Positions 13,289-24,697 of a stretch of DNA of 64,000 nt are shown here, in pieces (the first letter of the stretch is position 1; every line of letters begins with the position of its first letter). Source of the stretch: Trichoplusia ni (Eukaryota; Arthropoda; Insecta; Lepidoptera; Noctuidae). The stretch lies in assembly GCF_003590095.1 (NCBI RefSeq), contig NC_039483.1, positions 10,230,001-10,294,000 on the forward strand, in the 5' to 3' direction. The notes beneath the pieces were generated by a model, which was not told the origin of the DNA, did not search any database, and saw nothing but the letters and a program-made list of their open reading frames with translations. The translations under genes were made by a program, and so were the position numbers.

Positions 13289-13425
13289 GAATGACCTGTT
13301 CGTCTAGGGGTCAGTGACAGTGACTACTCTAGTCTCTCGTCTTGGGTTCGATTAACGCACAGGGCTATTGTTCGTGATCTTTGTACATATTTATGTATTT
13401 AGATGGAAATATAGTAATATGTAAC
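13289..13425 (+). mobile_element. SINE-like remnant with tRNA-like head
   Basis: The phrase TCGTCTAGGGGTCAGTGAC (about 13300-13318) resembles a tRNA-type A-box region. GGGTTCGATTAACGC at 13344-13358 is a B-box-like GGTTCGATT. TACATATTTATGTATTTAGA follows, typical of the transition to the SINE body. The arrangement and spacing fit the tRNA-derived short retroposons of Lepidoptera. It is not a functional tRNA: there is no acceptor-stem pairing or complete anticodon arm. Ends are uncertain. Confidence 0.5.
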
Positions 13426-13429
13426 GAAA

Positions 13430-15640
13430 GTTTGAGCTACTAGGTCATACTTTTGCCTTTGCTTAGTTTAAAACTACATGGCGTTGTGTGACGGTTGTTG
13501 AATACAATACGATGATACCAAATTGATAAAGTACAATTTTTTGAGTTACTTATGAGCTCATAAAAGAATTTTCATAAAATGACGTCACGACATGCAATGT
13601 TTGATTTCAACATTAATACTCACGAGAAGTACCAAGTGTTACTTAGAAAGACGTTTGAATAATTGTATGTTTAAAAAGTTTGAATGTTTATTACGAGATA
13701 CCAGTAACAGGTGTCGTTTGTAATTGCTGTTTTATCCGCTAAATTGCTTGTTTAAAGTTCAAATACTTCCTTGTTTAAGATTGTAAAATTTTCCTTTATT
13801 GTGTTAATAAAAAAACATTATTTTATTGTGGATGGTTTTCTATATGAATAACGATTGTCAGTATAACTTCTTCCCTGTTTATCAGTAAATCTTGGGTAAA
13901 ATAACATTTTCCCCTCCGTGTTATTCTACCATCGGGAAATGCACTCGATTCCTCGCTAAGTATACAAGGCGACAGTTCAATCTCTCGTGATCCTATTATT
14001 TAGTAGTATTATAGCCCTATTCCTTCTGTCGACCCTCAAGAGTTACGGCGAAGATAACGTCCTGATATATTGTTTTTTTGTTCGCAATTCAACATATGAA
14101 TGTATGGGTTATACCTCACAGGGGACGCCGTAATACCATGGAGTGCAGATCACCATTTCTTTTAAGAATTCATGAGGAAATATTGTTCTCAATGCTATGT
14201 TTCACAGGTGTATAGAAAGTCTAGAATTACATTAACAAATGAATGAAATATTCGAACAGCGAACTTTTCAAATTTCCAGTTTCCATTCCATGTTAATACG
14301 CAATAGCGGTTTACATAACTTTATTGTTCCTCCACTACAATACAAAGACATTTGACATTTATACAATCTAGACAAAACTTTATGAACATTGCTTCAGGAT
14401 CTGTAGGAAGTCATTAAACATCGAACACAAACAGAACATTCTTCTATCTCGCGAACAATAAAACGACACGACTGCACAAACTACAATGCACAGAGGTAGT
14501 AAAAATGCAAACCGGTAGTTTACATTACCGTTCAGGCACAACACTAAGCTCTCTATCGAGACACGAAGGCAATCTCATTTTACAGCGTCGGGAAAAACCC
14601 AGTTCTGAACATTCAATAGCCAGCCCTTGGAACGGATGTCCCGCGAGTATTGTAACTACTATTCCAACACCAGCGAGTCCGGTGTTAGTAATGTGAATTT
14701 TTCATACTAAACCAACACACAAATTGGTCTAGGTTTAAAAAAAAACCTTTTTGTTTGAATAGATCAAATAGAGAGTATTGTTTTTTGAGTGTGTATGCCT
14801 ATCTGTTTGAACCGCTTACATACCAAATGACGAAACGGTTTTTGTAATATGAGTGTGATTTTTTTAATAGCGTATTTTATTTTATTGATTTTTATAATAT
14901 TACCATGCATCAACGAAATATTGGTTTTATCGGTCTTATGTGACATTTCTTCGCACTGAGCAATTAGTTTTGTTTTCCGCTCTACCAGAAAATAATGAAG
15001 ACGAGACTGCAGGAAGGAATCTGTTCCGCCGTAAATATTAGTTTAGTTCCTAAGGCGAGGTTTATGGCCAACAGTGTGTGGATCAAAGGATTTTATGACG
15101 TAGTTAAAATGGTTTTTGGTCGTTCAGATGTTCTTTTGTTCTTGGGCGACAGTGTTGCTGTAAAGTTGTGATTTTATAGCGTTTTATATTTTATTTTCTT
15201 TTGTACTTTTGTTTGCCTGCAAATGTATGTATATGGCCATAGTTTTTTAGATACCTAAGTTCTTATGAATATATGACTAAAAATAAACAAACGGGTCAAC
15301 GCATTTTTTTATGCTGCGTTTGGAAAATTGAGATTGTCTCAATCTTCCGTTAAAGGTTTGGTATGCGAAAGAGTTTACCAAACCATTGCACGTTTACATC
15401 TCACGTGATATTGCAGAAGTTTTCAACAAATATAATATCTAATAACCATTCATCTAACAGGATTTCGAATCGTCGACAGCATCTGAGAATTTCATATCTA
15501 CAAATACAATTTTGCTATGAACGTTCAATTTAGGAACCCGAATTGTTTACGGTATTTATAAGATAGTTGGCCGAATAAAACTGCCATTAAGCCAGAGATC
15601 GTAAGTTGATGGTGGATGTTAGGTATATTGATTTTTAATA
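13430..15640. other. non-coding stretch
   Basis: No gene is supported. It contains a CRE octamer at 13580. A moderately GC-richer patch at 14505-14700 includes AACACC/GGTGTT arms around 14668-14690 and an ATG-less open frame. Nothing resembles a known protein. Confidence 0.5.
13580..13587. promoter_or_regulatory. CRE palindrome TGACGTCA
   Basis: A perfect octamer in the context AAAATGACGTCACGACATG. It lies in plain AT-rich sequence with no adjacent promoter-like elements, so this single site is weak on its own. It counts toward the local excess described under findings. Confidence 0.2.
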
Positions 15641-15654
15641 TTAAAACTTTGCCA

Positions 15655-15730
15655 AGTGGAGCGGGGTCGGCAACTTTTTATGACTTAGTGTTGGTGACGA
15701 CGCCCCTAGCCCTGCTCACGTCACTGGCAG
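15655..15730 (+). mobile_element. possible decayed retroposon fragment
   Basis: The phrase CCAAGTGGAGCGGGGTCGGC (about 15653-15672) resembles the 'GTGGGGTCGGC' wording common in lepidopteran repeats. It is followed by a GC-richer run to CACTGGCAGG at about 15730. Beyond it the DNA returns to AT-rich spacer, with an ATG-led 60-codon frame at 15732-15914 that shows no motif. The TE assignment is from memory and weak. Confidence 0.25.
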
Positions 15731-15739
15731 GATGGAATA

Positions 15740-17525
15740 TTATAATAACGAAGATGTAGCTGAGACAAGCCCATTTTTTACAGACTTAGAAGTTGATACA
15801 AGTTATCCGATTAGAAAGTTGTGTTGTCAGAGCTTGTTTGCTATTAATATCAGTATTAAAATGATATTAAATGCAAATGAAAATATCATATTGACACAAG
15901 TACGAAAACAATAAATAGAAAATTTAATATACCTAAAGGACAAATAGAAAACCAATATAGATACAGTTATTCTAGACATTTCTAAAGCAATAATTCTCGA
16001 TATTAATAAAATAGGACTATGTTACATAATATATTAATGTTATTTTAACAGTTAACGACGTATAACAGTCTTTATTTTATTAATATCCAAAGGCTAAAAA
16101 GTCGTATGAAAAAGTCTAGAAATAACAAAATCTCAGCTTTTAATCGTTATAAAGAACAGTATTGTCTCTTGGATCTGATTTCCGAACGCTCTTAAGTCAC
16201 ATTGATTTAACGAAAACCGATGTTTTATGAAGCGGCCACAAATCCTGCCCCTGCATCCCCCCATCGTTTATCTCGGAAAATATAGCTTAGAAGCCGTTAT
16301 TTATTATCAGATTAGCGGCATTACCGCTATCTGTTGTATCGCGAGGCTCCGAGTTAACGGATTAATATTTTTTGTTTCCCCACAATGAATAATTTGAGCG
16401 TAGAATTCGACGTGACGATTCCGTCCTTTAATTGCGGCTGAAAATTGTTTCCATCTGGTTTTGTTCGTATTTATTTCGGATTTGCTTTCGAGATAGTAAA
16501 CAAGATAAATCCGGTGAGATGTTATGCGGAAAATTCGAGAAAATGCCCCAAAATGGAGTCGTCGCGAATTTCTGCCGATATGGAAGTAATGGTAGAGTAT
16601 TTTTTTTGCATCTTTATCTGCTGGGGATAGAAGCCTCGGGGTGAACGAGTGACAAGAAATGGTTATGTGCGAGGATAACGCATGGGCATTACGTGCCACT
16701 TTTATTTGAATGTCATACTAGTGATGTATTGTATTCCGAAAATGTTTGTTTCTATTTTTGGCTTAAAATTGTACAAATTTTGAACACAGAAAATTGTGTC
16801 CATTATTCAAGTAAAATGCAAAACCAATGGCAGTTCCGCAAAACGCTTATAAAACCAGGCGACTGTGATGTACTCACATCATACAAATTAACCATTACGG
16901 GCTGTTTCACGATGCTTGGTATAATTTCATTTCTATTTAGCGTGGGGAGCAGGTAACTGGAGTACGAGTTCCAAACAGCTCGGAATTAATTCATTTAAAT
17001 GGTAGAATATTTTCATAATATTTCCACTTCGTTTATTATTTGTGATATTCACCTATTTTCTGCAGAACTACTATAAAATGTACCTATTACTATTGCTATA
17101 ATATGAAACTTTGACGTTACAACTTGAAAATTGTAGTCGAACCACATTCCTAGGAATATTGAAAAGCTTTTTTAAATATTTTCGTATATAGATCTACATT
17201 TTTTGTTTAGAAATACAAATTATTCCAAATAAAATGTTTGCTTATTTTAATGTTACAAAATTTCAAACATTTATAGACACTAAATCGTTTTAAGTCGAAA
17301 GCAACCACAACGAATTTGATGAACATCTAGCTAAATGTGAATAAGTGAACAGCGATATTTCATTTCCCACCAAATCAAGGCAGGGAAAAATACATGTAAC
17401 ACACAATTTATATAATTCAGGCGGTTCTCCCCTTAATTTTATGATCATGTTGGATTTTTTCGCGAAATTACGTATGAGGTCGGAGGTACGAATTATTTAG
17501 ATAGAGCCTCTCTTTGAGACTTCCT
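15740..17525. other. non-coding stretch
   Basis: No gene is supported. The long minus-strand frame at 16307-16699 begins at GTG and overlaps open frames on the plus strand, so it reflects a GC-richer patch (16200-16680) rather than a gene. A dyad at 16308-16333 lies in that patch. Confidence 0.5.
16308..16333. promoter_or_regulatory. imperfect dyad CAGATTAGCGG/CCGCTATCTG
   Basis: The 11-base left arm at 16308-16318 pairs with 16324-16333 except for one extra base, around a 5-nt centre. It sits in a GC-richer patch between AT-rich flanks and contains ATTA and TATCTG (GATA-type) words. It could be a composite transcription-factor site or a short RNA stem. No transcript evidence is available. 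Confidence 0.25.
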
Positions 17526-17529
17526 CCTA

Positions 17530-17823
17530 CAGGGTGTTCCGAATATGTGTGGTCAATTTTGAAGCGAAACACTGTCTGTTCCCATAACATTCTTATTCTG
17601 CAAAAAAGTATAAAATATTGCTTTTAGATTACAATACATTTTTGCCTCATCAATAGATCGAAATTAAAGACAAAGTAAACTTTTTGACTTGCTGGCAATA
17701 ATTTGCGCTGACCAAATATTGTTTTGGAAAAGTTAAGAATCAATAAACTGCAACATGTCATATAATACACAAGCAAAAAGTGACACTCAAAATGTTATGA
17801 TTGAGAGTTTTGTTAACACCCTG
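17530..17823. mobile_element. TA-flanked CAGGGTGTT short element (MITE-like)
   Basis: TA-CAGGGTGTT at 17528-17538 is mirrored by AACACCCTG-TA at 17815-17825. This defines a 294-bp element with 9-bp terminal inverted repeats and a TA target duplication. CAGGGTGTT ends are, from memory, frequent in lepidopteran short non-autonomous elements. Little inverted similarity continues inside the ends, and the interior has no open frame of note. With only nine matched terminal bases the pairing of the two ends could be coincidental, but the TA on both sides supports it. Confidence 0.55.
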
Positions 17824-18195
17824 TATATGCCCCGAGATTTACCCTAAGCAAGGATTCTCTTTGCACTCTAGCAAGTTAATCCGGGATGTAAGGGAAATTA
17901 GTAGCTTAGATAATGGTGATGTATTTATTTTTGTAATTCCTTATTACGTTGGAGATAGATACCTCGGTCTGATACAATACTAATGTACAATGTTATTTTA
18001 ATGTATTTCAACAAATGTTATATATGACTAAGGTGTAAATATGAAAAATAATATATTTTTAAATAGATCTCTAAAAGTCAAAACATCATTTTTTTTATTT
18101 TTACTTTTATGCTACCGAAAGATTCTCATTACTCATGTACAAACATACAAACGTGATAAGACATCGGCGTACCCCCATAAGAAAATATAAAGTCG

Positions 18196-18203
18196 TGACG
18201 TCA
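18196..18203. promoter_or_regulatory. CRE palindrome TGACGTCA
   Basis: A perfect octamer in the context AAGTCGTGACGTCATGTATAA. It lies about 105 bases upstream of the ATG of an unremarkable 97-codon frame at 18300. I do not infer a promoter from this alone. Confidence 0.2.
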
Positions 18204-18796
18204 TGTATAAGTTGTAACATATTGCCGCATATGGCCTCCAGCGGCACGTAATATCGAATCCAATTTTAACTCAGCTTGCCGATATGAGAGCGTGCAAATA
18301 TGATAAGTATATTTACTGCGCGAGTTAGCAGTCTAGGGTTTAAATGGAATTTCGTGGTTTACGTACACCTACGCTACACTACGGACGATAAACGTACTGG
18401 CGCATGTGTATTTTTGGAAAAGTATTTATTAGAAGTTAATTATATGCGTTTGATTAATAAACACGAACAGTTGTGTAACACTTTGGAACTAACACAAATA
18501 CTATCGAGTACCTCTTTTGTTTGTATCAATAACTTTTCTAAAGTATGTATGTCACGTTTAATACTCTACAGTATTCTTCTAATTTTTAAGTAAAATCACA
18601 TTAAAAAGAAACATGAATGAACCAAAACCGATTCGTCACATTAGAAGTCTGGAAACGCTCACAAAAAGAGTCTCACACAAAAGAAAAATAAAAACACATT
18701 GCGTGTAGGAACACGCAAACTCATAACCCATATATTGACATTTCCCGTACATATTTGGTTGAATAGCTGCCATTGAACAAGCTTCCGAATGAGAGG

Positions 18797-18816
18797 TAAT
18801 GCATAAATATGCATTA
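18797..18816. promoter_or_regulatory. TAATGCAT/ATGCATTA homeodomain-type dyad
   Basis: Perfect 8-bp arms at 18797-18804 and 18809-18816 flank AAAT. Each arm holds an ATTA homeodomain core and an ATGCAT word, and the centre resembles a POU octamer (ATGCATAAAT). Such a double site could bind a homeodomain or POU dimer. In AT-rich DNA a chance origin is possible. Confidence 0.25.
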
Positions 18817-19194
18817 ACGTCACAGAGCTGTGAGCGCGTCCCGCTAAGAATTTCATACAAGGAATATTGCTACACCTGCAGTAAAGCGTCATTTTCCATT
18901 TTTTCTTTCCGCTTTATGGTATACGTTATGATGTCACGTGAGTGACGCTTGAAGTTGAGAGGTTTCTGGCAACAACAAGGCTAGGCTGAGCTGTGGCGTT
19001 GAAATTATTTATGTCAACGGTTGATACTGTTGGTGGTGGGTACCTACTGGCTTTTATTACATTTTTCTAAATAGACTTGTAATCACGGAATGCAAACATC
19101 TGTTATCCCGCTTCTACATTGATCAAAGCTAATCAGAATTAGGTGCGAATCGTAATGTTAGTGTAGGTGGCGTGTAATGGGGATGTGGCATGTG

Positions 19195-19600
19195 TGAGGT
19201 GACTTATTCGGGCGGCTTGAGGCAATTTCGTCCCAAATCAAAAATGTACGAGAGGGCTATGCGCCCGAGCCAAAATTCTCTGACGTCATCCATGTAGGTA
19301 CATCACCTACTTATTTTCGGAGGAAGAACTGAAAAAGCTAGCACCTCGGATGGTTTTCCGTTTCCTTTACTTGATAATTTTACCATCGTGCACCCAGAAT
19401 CATTCTGGTTAATTTTTCCCGCTTTAAGGAAAATGGATGTAGCTTTTTACAAGGCAGCCATTGGTCTTCCGATCGTTTGCGTGCTCACTCTCGGCCACCA
19501 TTCCGACCTCATTCATTCCCGGTACAGTAAACGCGAGGGTAAATCTTATATTTTCTTCGCCCCGAGCCAAAGGGGTTCAGCCACCATAAAAATAAAAAGA
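19195..19600. other. GC-richer patch with a repeated CGAGCCAAA word
   Basis: This 400-bp patch is clearly less AT-rich than its flanks. GCCCGAGCCAAA at about 19263-19274 recurs as CCCCGAGCCAAA near 19560-19571. A CRE octamer (19281-19288) lies just after the first copy. The overlapping open frame begins at GTG, not ATG. The patch may be a conserved non-coding element or the decayed remnant of a repeat. Confidence 0.3.
19281..19288. promoter_or_regulatory. CRE palindrome TGACGTCA
   Basis: A perfect octamer inside the GC-richer patch at 19195-19600, followed by CATGTAGGTACATC, another dyad-like word. This placement makes it a better regulatory candidate than the octamers in plain AT-rich DNA. 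Confidence 0.3.
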
Positions 19601-20387
19601 GAAAGTGTTGTTTTGATTTTTTTTATTCGCCTCAGCAGTTATTTTGCTATGCCCATTATTCGAATGTTTTCAACCAAAAATCGTTCACAAGCAACCTTTT
19701 AAAATATGAATAAAATATTAGACGCAAACCTATATTTATAATGGAATTTATTTTACATCATATTCTCATCTCAACCATATCGACGGCATGTTCATTATTA
19801 CCTGCACTTGTACCTTACCAGGTAACTAATCGTTTTACCTAAATCTATACCTAACTTCCAACACCAGCTGTTCCTAGTTCCCACATTCCGTGTATTCCTA
19901 ATACGGTCCCAATCTCCGGTGTATTAAAACTTATCGTAACGCTGAGCCGATATATTTACCGTTAAGGCACGTTAAGGGTTGGCTTTGCTACCGATACATC
20001 CACACCGGATTAGGAACCTGATATTTTTAGAATGTGTAAGTTTCCCACTTTAGGTCCTTACCTGAGATTTTGGTAGACCGTGTTTATTTAGACTGGCGAT
20101 AGATTATCTGAGTTAGCAGTTATTGATCAGTTTATTTATGAAGTCTACTGTAAACGTTCTTAATGTATATTTATTATTTTCATCAACTATATCAACAGAC
20201 AGACAAAATGAATAAAACCATCCCACGTCGATTCGACGTCTAATAAAACATTTTCCGGTGAATATAGATCGTAGAATATGAAATATCCTCGAATTTCTGC
20301 TGGATTTACTTAAATTTTTTTCTTCTCAAGGACATTCGATCACAACTGATCGAGCATATTCTGAAGCTTTTTCCTTTTTTTAAATGA

Positions 20388-20406
20388 CAAATAGAAATTC
20401 TATTTG
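20388..20406. repeat. 19-bp palindrome with 9-bp arms
   Basis: CAAATAGAA at 20388-20396 and TTCTATTTG at 20398-20406 are perfect inverted repeats around a single A. The core CTATTTG/CAAATAG resembles half of a MEF2-type CTAWWWWTAG box without matching it. A chance AT-rich palindrome is the simplest reading. Confidence 0.5.
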
Positions 20407-21296
20407 AGCCTGATCACAGTATCCTACAAACTCCTTTGTATATAATCTTTCTGTCATAATCAATTGGTGACCAAATCTTTCTAAATAGTTTGTAGTCATA
20501 AAAAAATTTCGCTTATGTAGAAGAGACCCCATCACGGCAATCCAGAAGTGGAAAGCAAATTCTCCGAACTTAGGGGTTCTAGCCTATGTTAAGTTTGTTT
20601 AGAAGAAATCTCATGGAGTCTAATTCTGTCGGGTATACTCGTAGAAAGAAGGCTTGCAATGTGATATATCGAAAGGGTCTTGTATATAAACTTTTGCCAC
20701 TTACTTCTAAAGAAAGGTTATCTTATAACCAACAAAGATTGATGATGACATCTATCAGAAAAAAAAACAGTTACTACTTTCATCGAAATTAATTCAAGGT
20801 GGAAAATGAATAAATAAAATTATGGTCAAACAAAAACGGTTCTATACGGCAAAAAGGAGTTATGAGTATTTATTTAAATAAAGTATACTTCTATACCGTA
20901 CCTAATAGCCCTATTTACTTTCTCTAAGTGACTTTTTTGATATTTCAACAAAAAACTTCGAAAAGGTCAAAGTAAGATTTAGTTACAAAGAAAACAATAA
21001 CTGTTAACAAAAAGCTTTCTTAATGTTGGTCTTGGTACTAAAAGTTACATTTATTAGAAGTCTGGAAAGTACCCAGTATTTACTGACGGACGAAAAGTTT
21101 TGTTATTTACTTTTATTGATCGAAGTAATCTGATATTAATGTCATTCATTTGTTTTCAAGAAAAAGGTCGTGTATTGGTTTCACCCCTAGGTTTGCTGCA
21201 CAATTAACTGAGTGATCAGTGCGTCAAATCCAGTACATGCGACGTGTCACGGACATTCTTTCGGAGAAAAAATCACCGAATGACCGCTTTGTGTTG

Positions 21297-21425
21297 GCAG
21301 GGAGCGTCAGACTCCTACTGACTAAATCTTACCGATATTCTTTCCTTTGCCCTTCTGGTACTGAGGCCACGGTAACAATTTCGGCCAGTCCCGCTGCCAT
21401 GGCTCGGCCCCTAGGATTAGCATTT
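21297..21425 (+). mobile_element. diverged lepidopteran retroposon fragment
   Basis: GGGAGCGTCAGACTCCTACT at 21300-21319, followed by GACTAAA, closely resembles a phrase I recall from many lepidopteran genomes ('GGGAGTGTCAGACTCTTACTGACTAAA'). The next segment, with TTCCTTTGCCC and GCCACGGTAAC, follows that family's order in diverged form. The patch is much richer in GC than its surroundings, as expected for this family. The overlapping open frame (21219-21512) starts at GTG and is explained by the repeat. Boundaries are approximate. Confidence 0.45.
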
Positions 21426-21429
21426 GCAG

Positions 21430-23525
21430 GGTCTGGATGTCTTAGTAGCATTACTTCAAAGTTTAAGAAGCCACCGCGAAACAACTATAAAAAACCATTA
21501 GAACGGGAGTAGTTTAAAAAAAAACTCCAACATCTTACCAAAAATAAAAACACCAACATACATTTCACGAAATATAGCATCAAACACAAGCTGCAGTTTC
21601 TAAACAAAGATAACTTGCCAACTTCCAAAAATAGTACCTAATACCCGAGCACCCAAGCAAGCATTATATTAAACAAGTTATCACGGTGAATCAAGTTATT
21701 CCAAGTTTAGTTTCATTCGCTTGCACATCTGAACTTGGTGTAAACGAACTAGGGACTGAACCCAGTAACGCACTGCGCACTAAGGATATTATAAGTAAAG
21801 TTCAGCGGAACATAACTACGTGCTTCGTAACTACTACTACTAGTTTAATTTACAAGTTTTTGTAATATTCCTCCCACTTTACTTTGTACTGTCTGTGCAT
21901 ACTGAGTCTTGTTTCATATTTTATTTCAAGGAGTTGAGTTTCTAACGTTTAGAGATGGATGTTTGGCGTATAGTTATTGCGACTGTATATTAAATAAAAT
22001 GTTGTTTTTTTTTTTCAATTTTCGGTTGATTTAATGTTTTTCGGCTATTAATTTGACATTTACAATTCAATTTAACGATTATATTTTGCATTGAAGTAAT
22101 TCAAAAAGCTCCTTTTCTTAACACTGTAATAGCAAGAAGCTATCTGAATATTCCAAAATAATATAAATAACCAAACGAATAGTTTCTCAACCAATATTGG
22201 GCCAATGTTTATGTACTCCAATATTTCTTCATAATTTATTCAGAGCCACCCTTTACCAACGTACACTGCCGGCCACAAAATTGACCAACAAATTTAATAA
22301 TAAATAAAGAATTCATCGTGTTGAATAAATACTTGTTTTATAAAGTTATTCGTTTGCCGAGTAGAATTAATGTTTATTTGACGGTGATAGATTCAACTCA
22401 GCTTTGTTGACTTACGTGTCACACGGTTTTGTTTGTGTTAATAAATGAGAGTGTGCACTATAAATAATTGCTTTAATTTATTGTTTTTAATGTCATTCGA
22501 TTTTATAGGGACTGTTATGTGTGTTTGTTAATCAATTTGTTTATACGGAACACTAAATCAATCTTGAAGCATGTGAGGATTGTTTGCCCCTTGCTCCGGG
22601 GCCGTGTAGCCGAGAATAGTAAATGAGAACTTGTCTAGGACTGATCCATATGAGTGTTTTAGGTTTTCATGACTCAAGCGTGTAAATCAATGAATTAATT
22701 AATAGACCGTTGGATTCATTTTCTTAATAAAAATAAAAGGCAACAAACAGCGAAGAATACAAATCTTTTCGGGTACTCGTATTAGTACTTCCTAATAGGT
22801 ACTTATTTACAAGGAAAAAACAACAAATCAAATAACTTCTGAAATCCGATGCCTCAAAACCCAAAGTGGATTTTACCTAATTCGTCACAAGACTCATTAT
22901 TCGTTTGGCGTAACAAAAATTAACATCAAAGAGGAACTGTACGAACGCAGTGAAATGTAAAATAAAGGTCGTATCGTAAGACGTATCGTAGCCCGCAGCC
23001 ACTTAAGTTCGGCGGTTCAGACCAGCGATACGTCGCGGCCAAGAGCAAGTCATTACGCGTAATGCTAAAATATCCTATTCCCGAGCCCCACGTATTGAAT
23101 ACGCAACAATACGTTCCTTTCTCGCAATAAAGGTTTAATCCCCGGTGTATACTTTCCTTCGGCCTCTAGTGTACTTATGAGATCAAAAGAAATATTTGCT
23201 TTGCGCCTTTTTTTGTTTCGCCTGTACATGTGTAATGCATTACAGAGTGTCGTAGTTTGAGGAAGGAGCTATATGTATGGGAGCAAGTGCGAGGATTTTA
23301 AATGTTATCTTAGATGACAAACATCCTATCATTGATAAGGTACCGTTAAGTTTGTACCCTGAATCGAACTTGAATTTGGTACCCGTTCTGAAAATTCATT
23401 CAAGATTACTAAAGTTGAAATGTAGACTTATGCGTCTATTCAAAAGACTTGTTGACTGATGGATGCTCCACTCCAGAGACAATCTCGCACACTATCATTC
23501 ATTCCACAAACTCCCAAACCTTGAC
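21430..23525. other. non-coding stretch with a dyad cluster near 23.0 kb
   Basis: No gene is supported. A phrase ACACTGCCGGCCACAAAATTG at 22263-22283 resembles a mariner-type terminus, but no partner end was found. The cluster at 22971-23064 is listed separately. The ATG-led 60-codon frame at 23277-23459 has no motif. Confidence 0.5.
22971..23064. promoter_or_regulatory. cluster of CGTATCG repeats and a CATTACGCGTAATG palindrome
   Basis: GTATCGTA occurs twice in direct orientation, at 22971-22978 and 22983-22990. GACGTATCG at 22980-22988 recurs inverted as CGATACGTC at 23026-23034. A perfect 14-bp palindrome, CATTACGCGTAATG, follows at 23051-23064. Three linked symmetrical elements in about 95 bp, in a CpG-containing patch of AT-rich DNA, suggest a multi-site regulatory element. 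I cannot name the factor. CATTA/TAATG halves are homeodomain-like. Confidence 0.35.
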
Positions 23526-23530
23526 CTTTT

Positions 23531-23973
23531 TAGGGTTCCGTACCTCAAAAGGAAAAAACGGAACCCTTATAGGATCACTTTGTTGTCCGTCCGTCCGTCC
23601 GTCTGTCAAGACCCTTTTTCTCGGGAACGCGTGGAGGTATTAAATTGAAATTCATACCAAATACTCAGGTCTATAATACCTTTAAGCTGTAACAAAAACA
23701 AACTTCTATGTCAACGCAATCAAAAGAAACAGCAATTTAAGCTGCATATTTTGAAACTCGCAAGTACTCGCAAGGGAATCAAAACCTAAAGGGTACTTCC
23801 AGTCGACCTAGAATCTTGAAATTTGGCATGAAGCAACGTTTTATAGCACACATAAAGGAAAAATTCCGAAAACCTTAAATTTTTAGTTACATTACAAAAT
23901 ATATATTTATTTTTTTCCGGTTTGTACGGAACCTTCGGTGCGCGAGTCCGACTCGCACTTGGCCGGTTTTTTA
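23531..23973 (+). mobile_element. nearly complete GGTTCCG...CTTGGCCGG lepidopteran repeat
   Basis: The left end reads AGGGTTCCGTACCTCAAAAG, then an inverted GGAACCCTTATAGGATCACT. A (GTCC)4 microsatellite at 23585-23600 leads into CTCGGGAACGCGTGGAGGTA. The right end reads GTACGGAACCTTCGGTGCGC, then GAGTCCGACTCGCACTTGGC and CGG followed by a T run. This order is one I recall as among the most abundant non-autonomous repeats in moths. GGTTCCGTAC at the left and GTACGGAACC at the right give it inverted character. It has no coding capacity. The open frames crossing it (23449-23648) are by-products. Its good preservation contrasts with the 40-base fragment at 7689-7728. Confidence 0.8.
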
Positions 23974-24697
23974 TTTCAGTATTTATCTCTTAAATACTTG
24001 AATAATAGTGAAACCATATCTCGAAAATCACTAAATTATTCAAAGAGCCATTTAACAGTAAATAAATCATTTATCATTTATTACTAGCTCATATTTTTTT
24101 CGTTAAGTCATTAATTAAATTAGTTTCGTCGATTTATCGCCGTCGACAGCTGCCCTTAATCGGCTACGTGATTATTTTTAACCATTTTCTATAACGAAAT
24201 CTTAATTGCTGAAATTGCCTCATTAATAACTTACGATAAAACAATTTAACGGCAGATTTTGGAGTTTACACTTGAACTTTGATGTTGTAAGCCCTTAAAC
24301 CTTCGAGAGAGATTTAGAGCGATGACTTTGCAGAAATTTAAATAGAAATGAGGGAGGCCTAAGTAGCTGTATTTTTTGGAATCTTCAGTGTTTCACGCTG
24401 GGATTAATGATGTGAGGTGGTGTGATTTCGGTGAAGGAGAGAAAAGTTTTATAAAATGTTATGTACGACTTTCTTCTACAGATGTTTATGAGAAAAAGAT
24501 TTATGTAGCGAGAAGCGGTAACACATGTACACCGCACTTGATACGAGAAGATTAACAAAAAGTACAAAGTATTACACGACATGCGTTGCTAAAACTGAGA
24601 TATCTTCTTTCTTGTCAACTTTTCAGATTGTTCACTTCTCCGTCGCCACCAAGTATTGAGGTCCAATGAAAAAAGGTTTTAATAACAATACGTAACA

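Larger units (their letters stand above)
17830..21290. other. non-coding stretch with several short dyads
   Basis: No gene is supported. It contains CRE octamers at 18196 and 19281, an ATGCAT dyad at 18797-18816, a GC-richer patch at 19195-19600 and a 19-bp palindrome at 20388. The ATG-led 97-codon frame at 18300-18593 has no motif and no supporting context. Confidence 0.5.

Noticed and set aside
13340..13360. B-box-like GGGTTCGATT as a tRNA gene
   Set aside because: No acceptor stem or anticodon arm can be folded around it; it fits a SINE head better.
16307..16699. 130-codon minus-strand open frame
   Set aside because: It starts at GTG rather than ATG, overlaps plus-strand open frames, has no motif, and is explained by a GC-richer patch.
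21219..21512. 97-codon plus-strand open frame
   Set aside because: It starts at GTG and overlaps a diverged retroposon fragment at 21297-21425, which accounts for its GC content and openness.
22263..22283. ACACTGCCGGCCACAAAATTG as a mariner-type end
   Set aside because: No matching opposite end or transposase fragment was found within several kilobases.
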